From a virus, in IMG/VR virus record IMGVR_UViG_3300024344_000024, positions 1-49,877 of that record: a stretch of 49,877 nucleotides of DNA; one strand, 5' to 3'. Each line of letters opens with the position of its first letter. The stretch's first letter is position 1. Positions 39,895 to 47,427 of this stretch are shown piece after piece. The translations under genes were made by a program, and so were the position numbers. The notes under the pieces were generated by a model. It worked only from the letters and a program-made list of their open reading frames with translations. It made no database searches and was not told the origin of the DNA.

Positions 39895-42449
39895 TATGCG
39901 TATGCCTGTGAAATTACCATTTGAATATCTCCTCCAACTCCATCACTAGATGCTGATACTATAATATAATCTAATCTATCTACTGCACCATCTCCTGTTG
40001 ATAAGGTTGGGTCTGTACCACCTATAAATTTAAAATCTGCATGATATGCCATAGTTCCACTTCCTCCACTTTGTACCATAAATATACTTCCTGTTTGTCC
40101 TGTTCTACATCCTATAGGTTGAGCTAAAGTATGAGCTGCAGTAACTGTTGTACTAAAGTTTTGACATGCACCAAAGTTTAATGATACTGAAGCTACACCA
40201 TTAATAGCTGTTGCACATACAACTGCTGCTGCACTTTTTGTTAATTGTAATTGTCCTTCTAATGAAGTATTACCTGATACTCTAACAGTACCTAAAAATC
40301 CTGAATTACCTGTTATTGTTGTAGCACCTGTAATTTTAGCAGTACCTACTAATTGTGAATTACCTGATATACAAACATCTCCATCAAATTCTGCTTTACC
40401 ACCAACAACTAATGTTCCTTCTAATGAAGTATTAGTAGATACTCTAAAAGTTCCACCTACTCCTAAATTACCAGTTATAGTTGTATTGCCTGTAATAGTA
40501 GCTGTACCACCAACTGTTAAATTACCTACAAGAGTTGTATTTCCAGATACACAAACATCATCATCAAATTCAGCTTTAGCTCCAACAACTAATGTACTTG
40601 CTATACTTACTGCATCTTGTAAATGTACTGCTCCTGCTACTGTTACAGTTCCACCTACACCTAAATTACCAGTAAGAGTAGTATTACCTACTATTGTACA
40701 TGTACCACCTACTTGAAGATTACCTACTAATATTGTATTTCCTGATACGCAAACATCATTATCAAATTCTGCTTTACCAGTTATAACTGCAGTACCTCCT
40801 ATAGATGTATTACTATTAACATCTAATGTTCCTCCTAATGATACATTACCTGTAATAGTAGTTGTACCCCCTACAGCAAGATTACCTACTAATATTGAAT
40901 TACCTGAAACACATACATCATCATCAAATTCTGCCTTACCAGTAATAACTGCTGTACCACCTATAGATGCATTACTATTAACATCTAATGTACTACCAAG
41001 AGATACTGCACCTGTTATTGTTGTTGTACCTCCAATCGCAACATTACCACTTACTGATACATCATCTTCAAACTCTGCTTTACCTGTAATATTAGATGTA
41101 CCACCTATTGATGTATTACCTGATACATCTAATGTACTTCCTAAAGATACAGCTCCTGCTATAGTAGCTGTTCCACCTATAACTGCATTACTTGCAACAC
41201 TTAATGTACTTTGTAAATGAGTAGCACCTATGATAGTAGCTGTAGAAGATACTTGTAATGTTCCTCCAACAACAGCATTAGATACTGATATATTACCTGA
41301 TATAGCTCCTGTAGGTACGTTTGTTAAATTAGCACCATCACCATAAAAAGCACTAGCACATACTTTAGCATTTGCAGCTTGTACATTTGCTCCTGCTATA
41401 GTAACTGTACCACCTACATTTAAATTTCCAGTAAGAGTTGTATTACCTGCAACTGTAAGAGTAGATGCTAAATGTGTTGCACCTCCAACAGATAAAGTTC
41501 CTCCAATAGATGCATTACTTGCTATTGTAGCTGTTCCACCTATATTAACATTACCAGATACAGATACATTTGTTTTAAATGTAGCATCTCCTGATACTGT
41601 TGCAGTACTTGCAAAAGTAGCAGCTCCTCCAACTGATACTGTACTTTGTAAATGTGTTGCACCTTCTACTGTTGCTGTACTTGCAAGATTAACAGCACCA
41701 CCTACACCAAGAGTTCCAGTTAAAGTTGTATTACCTGCTACTGTTAAAGTTGATGCAAGATGTGTTGCTCCACCTACAGTTAATGTACCACCTACTGAAG
41801 CATTACCTGCAACTGTAGCTGTTCCTCCAACTGCTAAATTACCTACTAATACTGTATTACCTGAAACACATACATCATCATCAAATTCTGCTTTACCTGC
41901 TACTGTTAAGGTAGAAGCTAAATTAACTGCCCCATTTACAGATAATGTACCACCTATTGTTGTATTACCTGAAACTCTAACTGCTCCAAGAAAACCTGTT
42001 TCTCCAGATACTGTAGCTGTGCCTAATACATTTAGATTACCACCTATTGATGTATTTGCTGCTATACTTAATGAACTTTGTAAATGTGTTGCTCCCACAA
42101 CTGTAGTAGTTCCACTAACATAAAGATTACCACCTACTGTTGCATTACCAACAGATATATTACCTCCAACAGACATAGTAACACCTGTAAGATTAGAGCC
42201 ATCACCATAAAAAGCAGAAGCACATACTTTATTTGTTACTTGTAAATCTCCTGCTACAGAAGCATTATTAGTAACACCTAAATTACCTGATACTTCAACA
42301 GCACTTGTTGCTATTTTTAAAGCAATACTTGTTCCATCACCTGTTTGTATTTTTCTTAAAGTTCCATCAGCTCCTTCATTACCAGATGTTTCTATTTGTA
42401 ATAATTTTTTATATGTCGAATTAATTAATTTACCTGTTAAATCACTCAT
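39894..42449 (-). CDS. repeat-built trimeric tail fibre (851 aa)
   Basis: The start is the ATG at 42449, overlapping the upstream stop as ATGA; an in-frame ATG at 42461 is less likely. Residues about 60-750 are tandem short beta repeats of GNLNVGGTVTIAG type. They include six copies of a KAEF(D/E)(D/N/G)DVC(V/I)SGN module and two copies of a VCASAFYGDGxNLT module. A C-terminal globular domain (from VSLNFGACQNF) is shared with the fibre at 35403. Such repeats form long triple beta-prisms. Likely the main side or tail fibre. Confidence 0.85.
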   Translation of the reverse strand: MSDLTGKLINSTYKKLLQIETSGNEGADGTLRKIQTGDGTSIALKIATSAVEVSGNLGVTNNASVAGDLQVTNKVCASAFYGDGSNLTGVTMSVGGNISVGNATVGGNLYVSGTTTVVGATHLQSSLSIAANTSIGGNLNVLGTATVSGETGFLGAVRVSGNTTIGGTLSVNGAVNLASTLTVAGKAEFDDDVCVSGNTVLVGNLAVGGTATVAGNASVGGTLTVGGATHLASTLTVAGNTTLTGTLGVGGAVNLASTATVEGATHLQSTVSVGGAATFASTATVSGDATFKTNVSVSGNVNIGGTATIASNASIGGTLSVGGATHLASTLTVAGNTTLTGNLNVGGTVTIAGANVQAANAKVCASAFYGDGANLTNVPTGAISGNISVSNAVVGGTLQVSSTATIIGATHLQSTLSVASNAVIGGTATIAGAVSLGSTLDVSGNTSIGGTSNITGKAEFEDDVSVSGNVAIGGTTTITGAVSLGSTLDVNSNASIGGTAVITGKAEFDDDVCVSGNSILVGNLAVGGTTTITGNVSLGGTLDVNSNTSIGGTAVITGKAEFDNDVCVSGNTILVGNLQVGGTCTIVGNTTLTGNLGVGGTVTVAGAVHLQDAVSIASTLVVGAKAEFDDDVCVSGNTTLVGNLTVGGTATITGNTTITGNLGVGGTFRVSTNTSLEGTLVVGGKAEFDGDVCISGNSQLVGTAKITGATTITGNSGFLGTVRVSGNTSLEGQLQLTKSAAAVVCATAINGVASVSLNFGACQNFSTTVTAAHTLAQPIGCRTGQTGSIFMVQSGGSGTMAYHADFKFIGGTDPTLSTGDGAVDRLDYIIVSASSDGVGGDIQMVISQAYA
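40230..42300 (-). repeat. degenerate tandem repeats within the fibre gene
   Basis: The DNA encoding the GG-T-x-T-I/V-x-G repeats is itself similar from unit to unit, with near-identical blocks around each KAEFDDDVCVSGN module (for example near 40380, 40560, 40740, 40920, 41060 and 41880). Such a layout allows length change by recombination between units. Confidence 0.75.
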
Positions 42450-42736
42450 ACTGTACCCCATTTTCTAGTGTCTGGTTCTGGAATATCATTCCATGTAATA
42501 TTAGCTGCTTCCCATATTATATTTCTACCACCTATATCTGGTCTTGCGTTAGGAACTATTGTATCATCTCTTACATCAGCAGCTTTATTTTGTGGGTGGT
42601 TTTTTAAATCATAATTACCTTCAAAACATTCAGGGCATACTAGCATATCATAACTGTTTAATTTCATAACTCTCATGTCATAAACAAATGAACATGAATC
42701 ACACATTGCTTTTGCTTTTGTACTTCTTCTAGACAT
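42446..42736 (-). CDS. small zinc-binding virion protein (96 aa)
   Basis: C-x2-C (residues 12-15) and C-x2-C (34-37) form one zinc knuckle at the N-terminus; the rest is polar with Trp at the end. Overlaps the upstream gene by 1 base and the fibre start by 4 bases. Familiar from marine phages next to adaptor genes (memory); role unknown. Confidence 0.7.
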   Translation of the reverse strand: MSRRSTKAKAMCDSCSFVYDMRVMKLNSYDMLVCPECFEGNYDLKNHPQNKAADVRDDTIVPNARPDIGGRNIIWEAANITWNDIPEPDTRKWGTV

Positions 42737-43416
42737 TAAACATATCCTAATTTAGGTTTAAAATAAATACTTGCTCTTTCTTTATCTTCTTCCATAGCTC
42801 TTTTAAATGTTTCTTCATAACTTGCTTTTAACATAGCTACTCTTGCATCAGGAACACCTGGTCTTTTTTGTGCTAATTGATGTGCAAGTCCATAAGTTAA
42901 ACAAGGTAAAAATCTTTTTGGTATGTCTGCATTTTGTTCTGCAGACTTATTTACATCTTGTAATTGTCTTATTGCTTCTATTGTTAATATTTCTGTACTA
43001 TTATTAGGTATAGGATATAAAAATACTGTAGGTTTATCTACATTTCTTTTTATAGCATATTGTGTTGGTCTACCTGTTTGTGACTTATTAGGTAATACAT
43101 TATATTCTTCAAATGATATTCTTGTTAATTGTGTTTCTGTTGCAGCAGCACTTGCTTTAACTGTAATTATTAATGCATCATTTACTGAATCTGCTAAATC
43201 ATAAGATGTGACACTTGTTGATACTGTTACTGCTGTAGTAAATGTTGACCATAGTAAGACACCTCTATTTTGCCAATCATTTAATAATAAATTTATAGAC
43301 CTTCTAGCTGATTGAGGTGTATGACCAAGAGTTTGTTCACCACCTATCATTTCTGTAGCTTCTTGAATTACTTCATCTATATCTAGATTAAAATTATATG
43401 TTCCTGAAGATGCCAT
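42736..43416 (-). CDS. P22 gp4-like tail accessory/adaptor protein (226 aa)
   Basis: N-terminal helices (IDEVIQEATEMIGG, then PQSARRSINLLLNDWQNRGVLLW), a beta central part and a final helix bundle (PCLTYGLAHQLAQKRPG, KASYEETFKRAMEEDKERA). This order matches P22 gp4-type proteins that join portal to tail. It is the second adaptor-type gene in the late unit, with that at 46401. Confidence 0.75.
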   Translation of the reverse strand: MASSGTYNFNLDIDEVIQEATEMIGGEQTLGHTPQSARRSINLLLNDWQNRGVLLWSTFTTAVTVSTSVTSYDLADSVNDALIITVKASAAATETQLTRISFEEYNVLPNKSQTGRPTQYAIKRNVDKPTVFLYPIPNNSTEILTIEAIRQLQDVNKSAEQNADIPKRFLPCLTYGLAHQLAQKRPGVPDARVAMLKASYEETFKRAMEEDKERASIYFKPKLGYV

Positions 43417-43432
43417 TAATATACCTTTTTAA

Positions 43433-43555
43433 TTATATTTTATTTTTTATCCATCTATATGCTGCATAAACACCTAATCCTAGTATAATATAAAGTATTC
43501 CATCAAACCAAGATATATTATGTATTGTAGTAATTAGTTCAGGTGTTATGTTCAT
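43433..43555 (-). CDS. 40-aa single-span membrane peptide
   Basis: ATGA overlap with the upstream stop. One hydrophobic span (about residues 17-32) followed by a basic tail (YRWIKNKI). Fills the gap between two structural genes. Confidence 0.55.
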   Translation of the reverse strand: MNITPELITTIHNISWFDGILYIILGLGVYAAYRWIKNKI

Positions 43556-43980
43556 GCACTTTTCTTTTTAAATGTTTTTACAAATGTAGGTTTACCACTT
43601 ACTCCTTGTGCTTTAGCTCTTTTTCTTTTTACTGCAGATGCTTTTTGACCTGCTGTCATTCTTTTAGCTTTTGCTAATGGTACACATTTAGGATATTTAC
43701 GTTTACTACCTTTAGCATTTTTTCTACCACATGGTTGAAATTTACCATCTTTTTTAGGAGCTCCAATATCAACCCATTTTTCTTGTACCCATTTACGTAA
43801 GCCACCTCCAGTAGCAGCTTTGTAAACTTTTTTGTTCTTTTTCTTTTTAGTTTTTTTTTTACCACCAGGTTTTATTTTGCCAGAGCAAACTGCAGAAGCA
43901 TACATATTAGCATATGCAGAAGGATATACATCAAACTTTCTTTTAGCTGCTGCTTTACCTTTTGCACATAACTTTGCCAT
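43552..43980 (-). CDS. DUF5872-like very basic protein (142 aa)
   Basis: Lys makes up roughly a quarter. Characteristic runs: AAAKRKFDVYPSAYANMYASAVCSGKIKP (two overlapping motifs, residues 10-38), GLRKWVQEKWVDIGAP, CGRKNAKGSKRKYPKC. DUF5872 proteins occur in large eukaryotic viruses and phages; nucleic-acid packing is suspected. Its start lies in a TAATG overlap with the 43-aa gene. Confidence 0.8.
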   Translation of the reverse strand: MAKLCAKGKAAAKRKFDVYPSAYANMYASAVCSGKIKPGGKKKTKKKKNKKVYKAATGGGLRKWVQEKWVDIGAPKKDGKFQPCGRKNAKGSKRKYPKCVPLAKAKRMTAGQKASAVKRKRAKAQGVSGKPTFVKTFKKKSA

Positions 43981-44111
43981 TATCTAGTTCTACCACCACG
44001 TTTTCTTTTAAGTGTACCACCTTTAGAAGCATATTTAGTTTTTTTAGTCATACCTCCACCCATTCTTTTTAGTGTTCCACCTTTAGATGCATATTTAGTT
44101 TTCTTATACAT
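43980..44111 (-). CDS. 43-aa basic peptide with an internal duplication
   Basis: The 14-residue unit KKTKYASKGGTLKR occurs twice (residues 3-16 and 23-36), the copies joined by a Met-Gly linker. It overlaps both neighbours (TAATG downstream). The repeat is also visible in the DNA. It is part of a run of Lys-rich late proteins. Confidence 0.7.
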   Translation of the reverse strand: MYKKTKYASKGGTLKRMGGGMTKKTKYASKGGTLKRKRGGRTR

Positions 44112-44773
44112 TATTTATTCTCCTTATATAAATTATTAAATGTTACTTCTGGGTTTGTGTAACTATCGTGTATTTCTGCTGAATGAATATATTGACTTGG
44201 TGCAAAGTCTGGTGCACCTTCACCAGTTACCCATAAAGCAGGATTAGTTACTCTAACTCTATTATTAGGTAGTGCCACGATATTACCTGTCCATTTATCT
44301 GCATCTATAAGTTGCAGTACGTGACTTTGTTTATGTTGTGCAGAGTCATCACTAATATAACTATCTGTATAATCAACTGTAAACATATATCTTCCTTTAT
44401 AAAACTCACCACCTATTTTACACATCCAAGGACTTGAGCTTATTCTATCCATTACTATTATAGAATGTCCTCTTGAGGAACAATCCCAAGGTTGTGCTAA
44501 ATGTGTGTCCATTCTTTCTGGCATCTCTTCTAAAACTTCGTCTGCTACTAAACTTGTTATTGGCATCCTTGCCCACATTGCACCTCCATGTATATTTTCT
44601 TCTTCATCTATTCCAGTAAAGACTACTTGAAAACTTAAACATCTATCTGGTATTGTATTAACTGCTATCGCTAGTCCATGTAAATATTCGCCATGATAAT
44701 CTATGTGGTTATTTGTAAATTCTTTTCTTACCCAACATTTAAAATGAGGAATATTACTTATTAAATACGACAG
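44111..44773 (-). CDS. conserved 220-aa virion protein, probable CTG start
   Basis: Frame open from CTG at 44773 to the stop at 44111. The first in-frame ATG is codon 66 (44578); no ATG, GTG or TTG precedes it. The 65 codons before it encode a conserved-looking sequence (SNIPHFKCWVRKEF, DYHGEYLHGLAIAVN, PDRCLSFQVVF). GGAGG lies exactly 6 bases before the CTG. I recall MSYL at the start of this family, which matches CTG-TCG-TAT-TTA. The residue before the CTG is the in-frame TAA ending the upstream gene, so stop read-through is the main alternative. Confidence 0.75.
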   Translation of the reverse strand: MSYLISNIPHFKCWVRKEFTNNHIDYHGEYLHGLAIAVNTIPDRCLSFQVVFTGIDEEENIHGGAMWARMPITSLVADEVLEEMPERMDTHLAQPWDCSSRGHSIIVMDRISSSPWMCKIGGEFYKGRYMFTVDYTDSYISDDSAQHKQSHVLQLIDADKWTGNIVALPNNRVRVTNPALWVTGEGAPDFAPSQYIHSAEIHDSYTNPEVTFNNLYKENK

Positions 44774-45085
44774 TTAGCACCTCCATCTACGTCTTGCTTG
44801 TCTTAATCTTGAGTTAGGATTCTTTGCTGCTTTAGGAAACTTCTTCATTTGTCCTGCAGACCTAGCACAATAACTCTTTCTTCTTTTAGCTCTACTACCT
44901 GTAGGGCTTTTTTCTGTTACAGCAGTTTTTAATTTACTTCCAGGATTTTGTCTTTTATATTTTGCTACTCCTGCTTTGGTAAGACCTGCTCCTTTTTTAG
45001 TAGGTCTCTTATGACCACCACCAATGGTCATACCTTTCATACCTTTGCCTTTTATTTTTCTTTTCTTTTTCTTTTCTCTAGGCAT
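44774..45085 (-). CDS. DUF6321-like basic protein (103 aa)
   Basis: Lys/Arg-rich; C-terminal pattern RRKSYCARSAGQMKKF...NPNSRLRQARRRWRC and middle GLTKAGVAKYKRQNPGS fit the DUF6321 type found in phages and large eukaryotic viruses. Probably binds nucleic acid. Its last codons contain the GGAGG ribosome site for the next gene. Confidence 0.8.
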   Translation of the reverse strand: MPREKKKKRKIKGKGMKGMTIGGGHKRPTKKGAGLTKAGVAKYKRQNPGSKLKTAVTEKSPTGSRAKRRKSYCARSAGQMKKFPKAAKNPNSRLRQARRRWRC

Positions 45086-45939
45086 TAAACTCTACGAACT
45101 GCTCCTAATCCTTTAAGTGCAACTCCACCACCAACAGCTCGTTTAACTACTCTACCACCTCTTTTATTAAAACCCATTTTATTTCTAACAGGTGTTGGTA
45201 GATTAGGTAATCCTTTATTTCCTGCAGGTATAATTTTTAATGGTCCACCTGCTCTTTTTTTTATAGTAATTTTTGACATATCAACATCTTGATACACAGA
45301 TTTTCTATCTGGAGATAACTCTTCTTTTTTAGGCATATTAATTTTTTGACCTATACTTATTTTATTTAAATTAAGATTAGGATTTGCTTTTTTAATAGCA
45401 CCTAATGTAACACCAGGAGTATTTTTAGCTATTTCTGAAAGAGTATCTCCTTTTTTTATAGTTATTGTATTAGGTAATTTTGATGTTGTTATTTTATTAG
45501 TTTTAGTTTCTTTTTTAACATTATCTACAGACTTATCTTCTTTTTTCTTTTTATCTAAAGCTAAAGAAGCAGCAGTTGTTGTTAATAATAATTCTCTACT
45601 AGCTTTCTTTTTCTTTAGTTTTTTATCTAAAATATTTTTGTCTTTTTGTAATTTAGTTTCTTTACGTTTTAATCTTTTAGCTTGGTTTATACTAGGACCT
45701 GCTTCTACATTTTTAGGTCCTTTTTGTTTATTTATATTTTTTATTTGTTTATTAATATTATCAAGTCTTTTAGTATCTTTACTTTTAAAAGCATCTTTAG
45801 CTTTATTAATTAAAGTTTTAGCTTTAGTTTTATCCATTTTTTTTAAAGCTGATATAGCTCTTGGACCTAATCTAGTTGCTAAAGTTCTTGCTATTGCTGT
45901 TCCTCCTATATAAAGTCCTGCGACTAAAGGTGCTACCAT
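45085..45939 (-). CDS. LysM-domain virion protein (284 aa)
   Basis: Basic N-terminal coiled region (residues 30-115, many Lys) and a LysM domain (about 155-200: TITIKKGDTLSEIAK, LGAIKKANPN, IGQKINMP). The Gly/Arg tail carries RAGGPL and KRGGRV motifs. LysM binds peptidoglycan, so it may help at entry or be a virion anchor; it could also only be a structural module. Overlaps the next gene by 1 base; GGAGAAGG precedes its start. Confidence 0.75.
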   Translation of the reverse strand: MVAPLVAGLYIGGTAIARTLATRLGPRAISALKKMDKTKAKTLINKAKDAFKSKDTKRLDNINKQIKNINKQKGPKNVEAGPSINQAKRLKRKETKLQKDKNILDKKLKKKKASRELLLTTTAASLALDKKKKEDKSVDNVKKETKTNKITTSKLPNTITIKKGDTLSEIAKNTPGVTLGAIKKANPNLNLNKISIGQKINMPKKEELSPDRKSVYQDVDMSKITIKKRAGGPLKIIPAGNKGLPNLPTPVRNKMGFNKRGGRVVKRAVGGGVALKGLGAVRRV

Positions 45940-46136
45940 TATCCTTCTCCTTGTGTTTTATATTCTCTAGGCTCTTCTTTAACTTGAGCTTCGATTGGTC
46001 CTCTTACTCCAGGTCCTTTTCTAGCTGCTCCATAACCTTGACCAGTAGGCTTTGCACTTGTATCATGACCTGTAGAATTATTCATAGTTCTTGCATTTGC
46101 TCCTACTATTAAAGTTGTTTGTTTTTTATCTTTCAT
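45939..46136 (-). CDS. hypothetical 65-aa Gly-rich polar protein
   Basis: Polar, Gly/Lys/Thr-rich, no hydrophobic core (KPTGQGYGAARKGPGVRG); probably disordered. AGAGGAG precedes the ATG. Member of the small basic/disordered protein cluster. Confidence 0.6.
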   Translation of the reverse strand: MKDKKQTTLIVGANARTMNNSTGHDTSAKPTGQGYGAARKGPGVRGPIEAQVKEEPREYKTQGEG

Positions 46137-46139
46137 TAT

Positions 46140-46274
46140 TTATCTCCTCTTTTTTTTTAATTTATTATAAACAACAGCTATAGCCTGCTTTTTACTTTTT
46201 ATATTTTTATTACCTTTTTTAAATTCTTTTATTTCTTTACTAATTTGTTTTGATACAGTAGCTCTATTTACCAA
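46140..46274 (-). CDS. DUF6496-like basic protein (44 aa), TTG or GTG start
   Basis: Translation from TTG at 46274 (AGGTGG at 5 bases) gives 44 aa; GTG at 46283 is possible. Motif EFKKGNKNIKSKKQAIAVVYNKLKKKRR is typical of DUF6496 (EFKxG...KQAIAIAL). Its 3' end overlaps the ribosome site of the next gene. Confidence 0.65.
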   Translation of the reverse strand: MVNRATVSKQISKEIKEFKKGNKNIKSKKQAIAVVYNKLKKKRR

Positions 46275-46401
46275 TCTTACCACCTGCTTTAGATAATATA
46301 GTTTTTACTTTAAAATTTTTTTTATTTTTATTTTTCTTTCTTTTTTTTTGTTGTTTTTTTAATTCTTTTTTTATTAAATCATGATATGATTTTTGTCCCA
46401 T
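46264..46401 (-). CDS. 45-aa Lys-rich peptide
   Basis: About half Lys/Arg/Asn with an AGGKIGK end. Starts at TAATG overlap with the upstream gene. Overlaps the next small gene by 11 bases. Part of the basic cluster. Confidence 0.6.
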   Translation of the reverse strand: MGQKSYHDLIKKELKKQQKKRKKNKNKKNFKVKTILSKAGGKIGK

Positions 46402-47099
46402 TATTGTGCTCCTTGAATTACTGGGTTAGGTCCTCCTGCAGGACTTGCTGCTACTTGCATATCATCTTGTCTCATTCTTCGAGCTTGATTACGCAGAGCA
46501 TCTATTGAGTTTTTATATTTACCTTCCCAGTTTGCTAGTGTTTTAAAATCTTTTATAAAATATGTAGCTTCTATCATACATGCAGAAAATAAAGCATTAT
46601 AACAAAACTCACTAAAATAATTTGATGTTGTTACACTTGTACCTGTAGCACTAGCTAATGCCAAAGGTCTACGTGTATACTGTATCTCACCTGATACTGC
46701 AGATGCAGGTGTTGGTACAATATAAATTTGTGTATTAGTTTTTCTTGAATAGTATCTTGGGGTTCCTGTTGATGCACTAGCATAAGGAAAATAATCTATT
46801 GCATATTCATAAGGTCTTTGTAATAAACTTATTTTTGAATTAGCAGGAATTGCTGCTGTTGAAACACTTGTGGTATAGTTTACATTTCTTACGACTAATG
46901 TATCAGCAGGTAAACTAACTACTGGATTAGAAGCTGTAAATGAAAAAGTAGAATAGTTATCTAAACCTGGGTCGTCAAGTTCTTTTACTAATCTATCTTC
47001 AGCTTTTTCTACAATATAAGGTATTTGTTCTTCAAATTCTGTTGAATTATTTTCTATTGTATTTATTATATCAGTCTTTAAAAAAGAATAGGATGCCAT
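46401..47099 (-). CDS. T7 gp11-like tail tubular/adaptor protein (232 aa)
   Basis: N-terminal helices with PYIVEKAEDRLVKELDDPGLD, beta middle, and helical C-terminal half (FCYNALFSACMIEATYFIKDFKTLANWEGKYK). This layout is seen in marine phage head-to-tail adaptors. Follows the small head protein at 47104. Confidence 0.75.
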   Translation of the reverse strand: MASYSFLKTDIINTIENNSTEFEEQIPYIVEKAEDRLVKELDDPGLDNYSTFSFTASNPVVSLPADTLVVRNVNYTTSVSTAAIPANSKISLLQRPYEYAIDYFPYASASTGTPRYYSRKTNTQIYIVPTPASAVSGEIQYTRRPLALASATGTSVTTSNYFSEFCYNALFSACMIEATYFIKDFKTLANWEGKYKNSIDALRNQARRMRQDDMQVAASPAGGPNPVIQGAQ

Positions 47100-47103
47100 T
47101 TAA

Positions 47104-47373
47104 TTATCCTACTATTAGAGTAACACTACCTTCATGAGGTGTAGATATACTAACTGTTCCACTACAAAGAACACCCATTTCTCCAAAGTACATATCTGAT
47201 TCTGCACTTGCACCAACTTCATATACTATAACTGCTCCTGATTGGTCTCCAATAGTAACTACTCCTGCTATAGTAGAATAGGAATGAACTCCTAATATTC
47301 TAGTTCTATTAGTGGTACTAATAATATCTCCATCACCACCTCTTTTATTAACTGTTCTTATATTTGTTGCCAT
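47104..47373 (-). CDS. small beta-type head protein (89 aa)
   Basis: Start ATG at 47373 (AAAGGAAAA upstream) preferred to an ATG at 47400. Beta-rich: ILGVHSYSTIAGVVTIGDQSG, CSGTVSISTPHEGSVTLIVG. Possible capsid decoration or head-completion protein; conserved beside the capsid gene in marine phages (memory). Confidence 0.65.
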   Translation of the reverse strand: MATNIRTVNKRGGDGDIISTTNRTRILGVHSYSTIAGVVTIGDQSGAVIVYEVGASAESDMYFGEMGVLCSGTVSISTPHEGSVTLIVG

Positions 47374-47427
47374 ATTTTTTCCTTTAAGTAGGAAGGGCAT
47401 TTTACTACCCTCCCTAGTTATTAATGG

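Noticed and set aside
40486-40716. 76-aa frame on the + strand inside the fibre gene
   Set aside because: Opposite-strand shadow of the repeat array: Pro/Thr/Val-rich because it is the complement of Gly/Thr codons.
39894-42449. Tandem repeats as a CRISPR array
   Set aside because: Repeats are in frame inside a coding gene, differ in spacing and sequence, and lack regular spacer/repeat structure.
33535-42461. Diversity-generating retroelement in the fibre region
   Set aside because: No reverse transcriptase gene and no template/variable repeat pair with A-biased changes was seen in the window.
44774-45085. Reading the DUF6321 gene and the 220-aa gene as one fused protein
   Set aside because: They share a frame separated by one TAA, but DUF6321 looks complete at its RRWRC end and GGAGG sits ideally for a new start at CTG. 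Kept as an alternative only.
47401-47427. Hairpin near GGGAGGG/CCCTTCC as a terminator after the capsid gene
   Set aside because: Pairing has mismatches and no T run in the - strand direction; not enough support.
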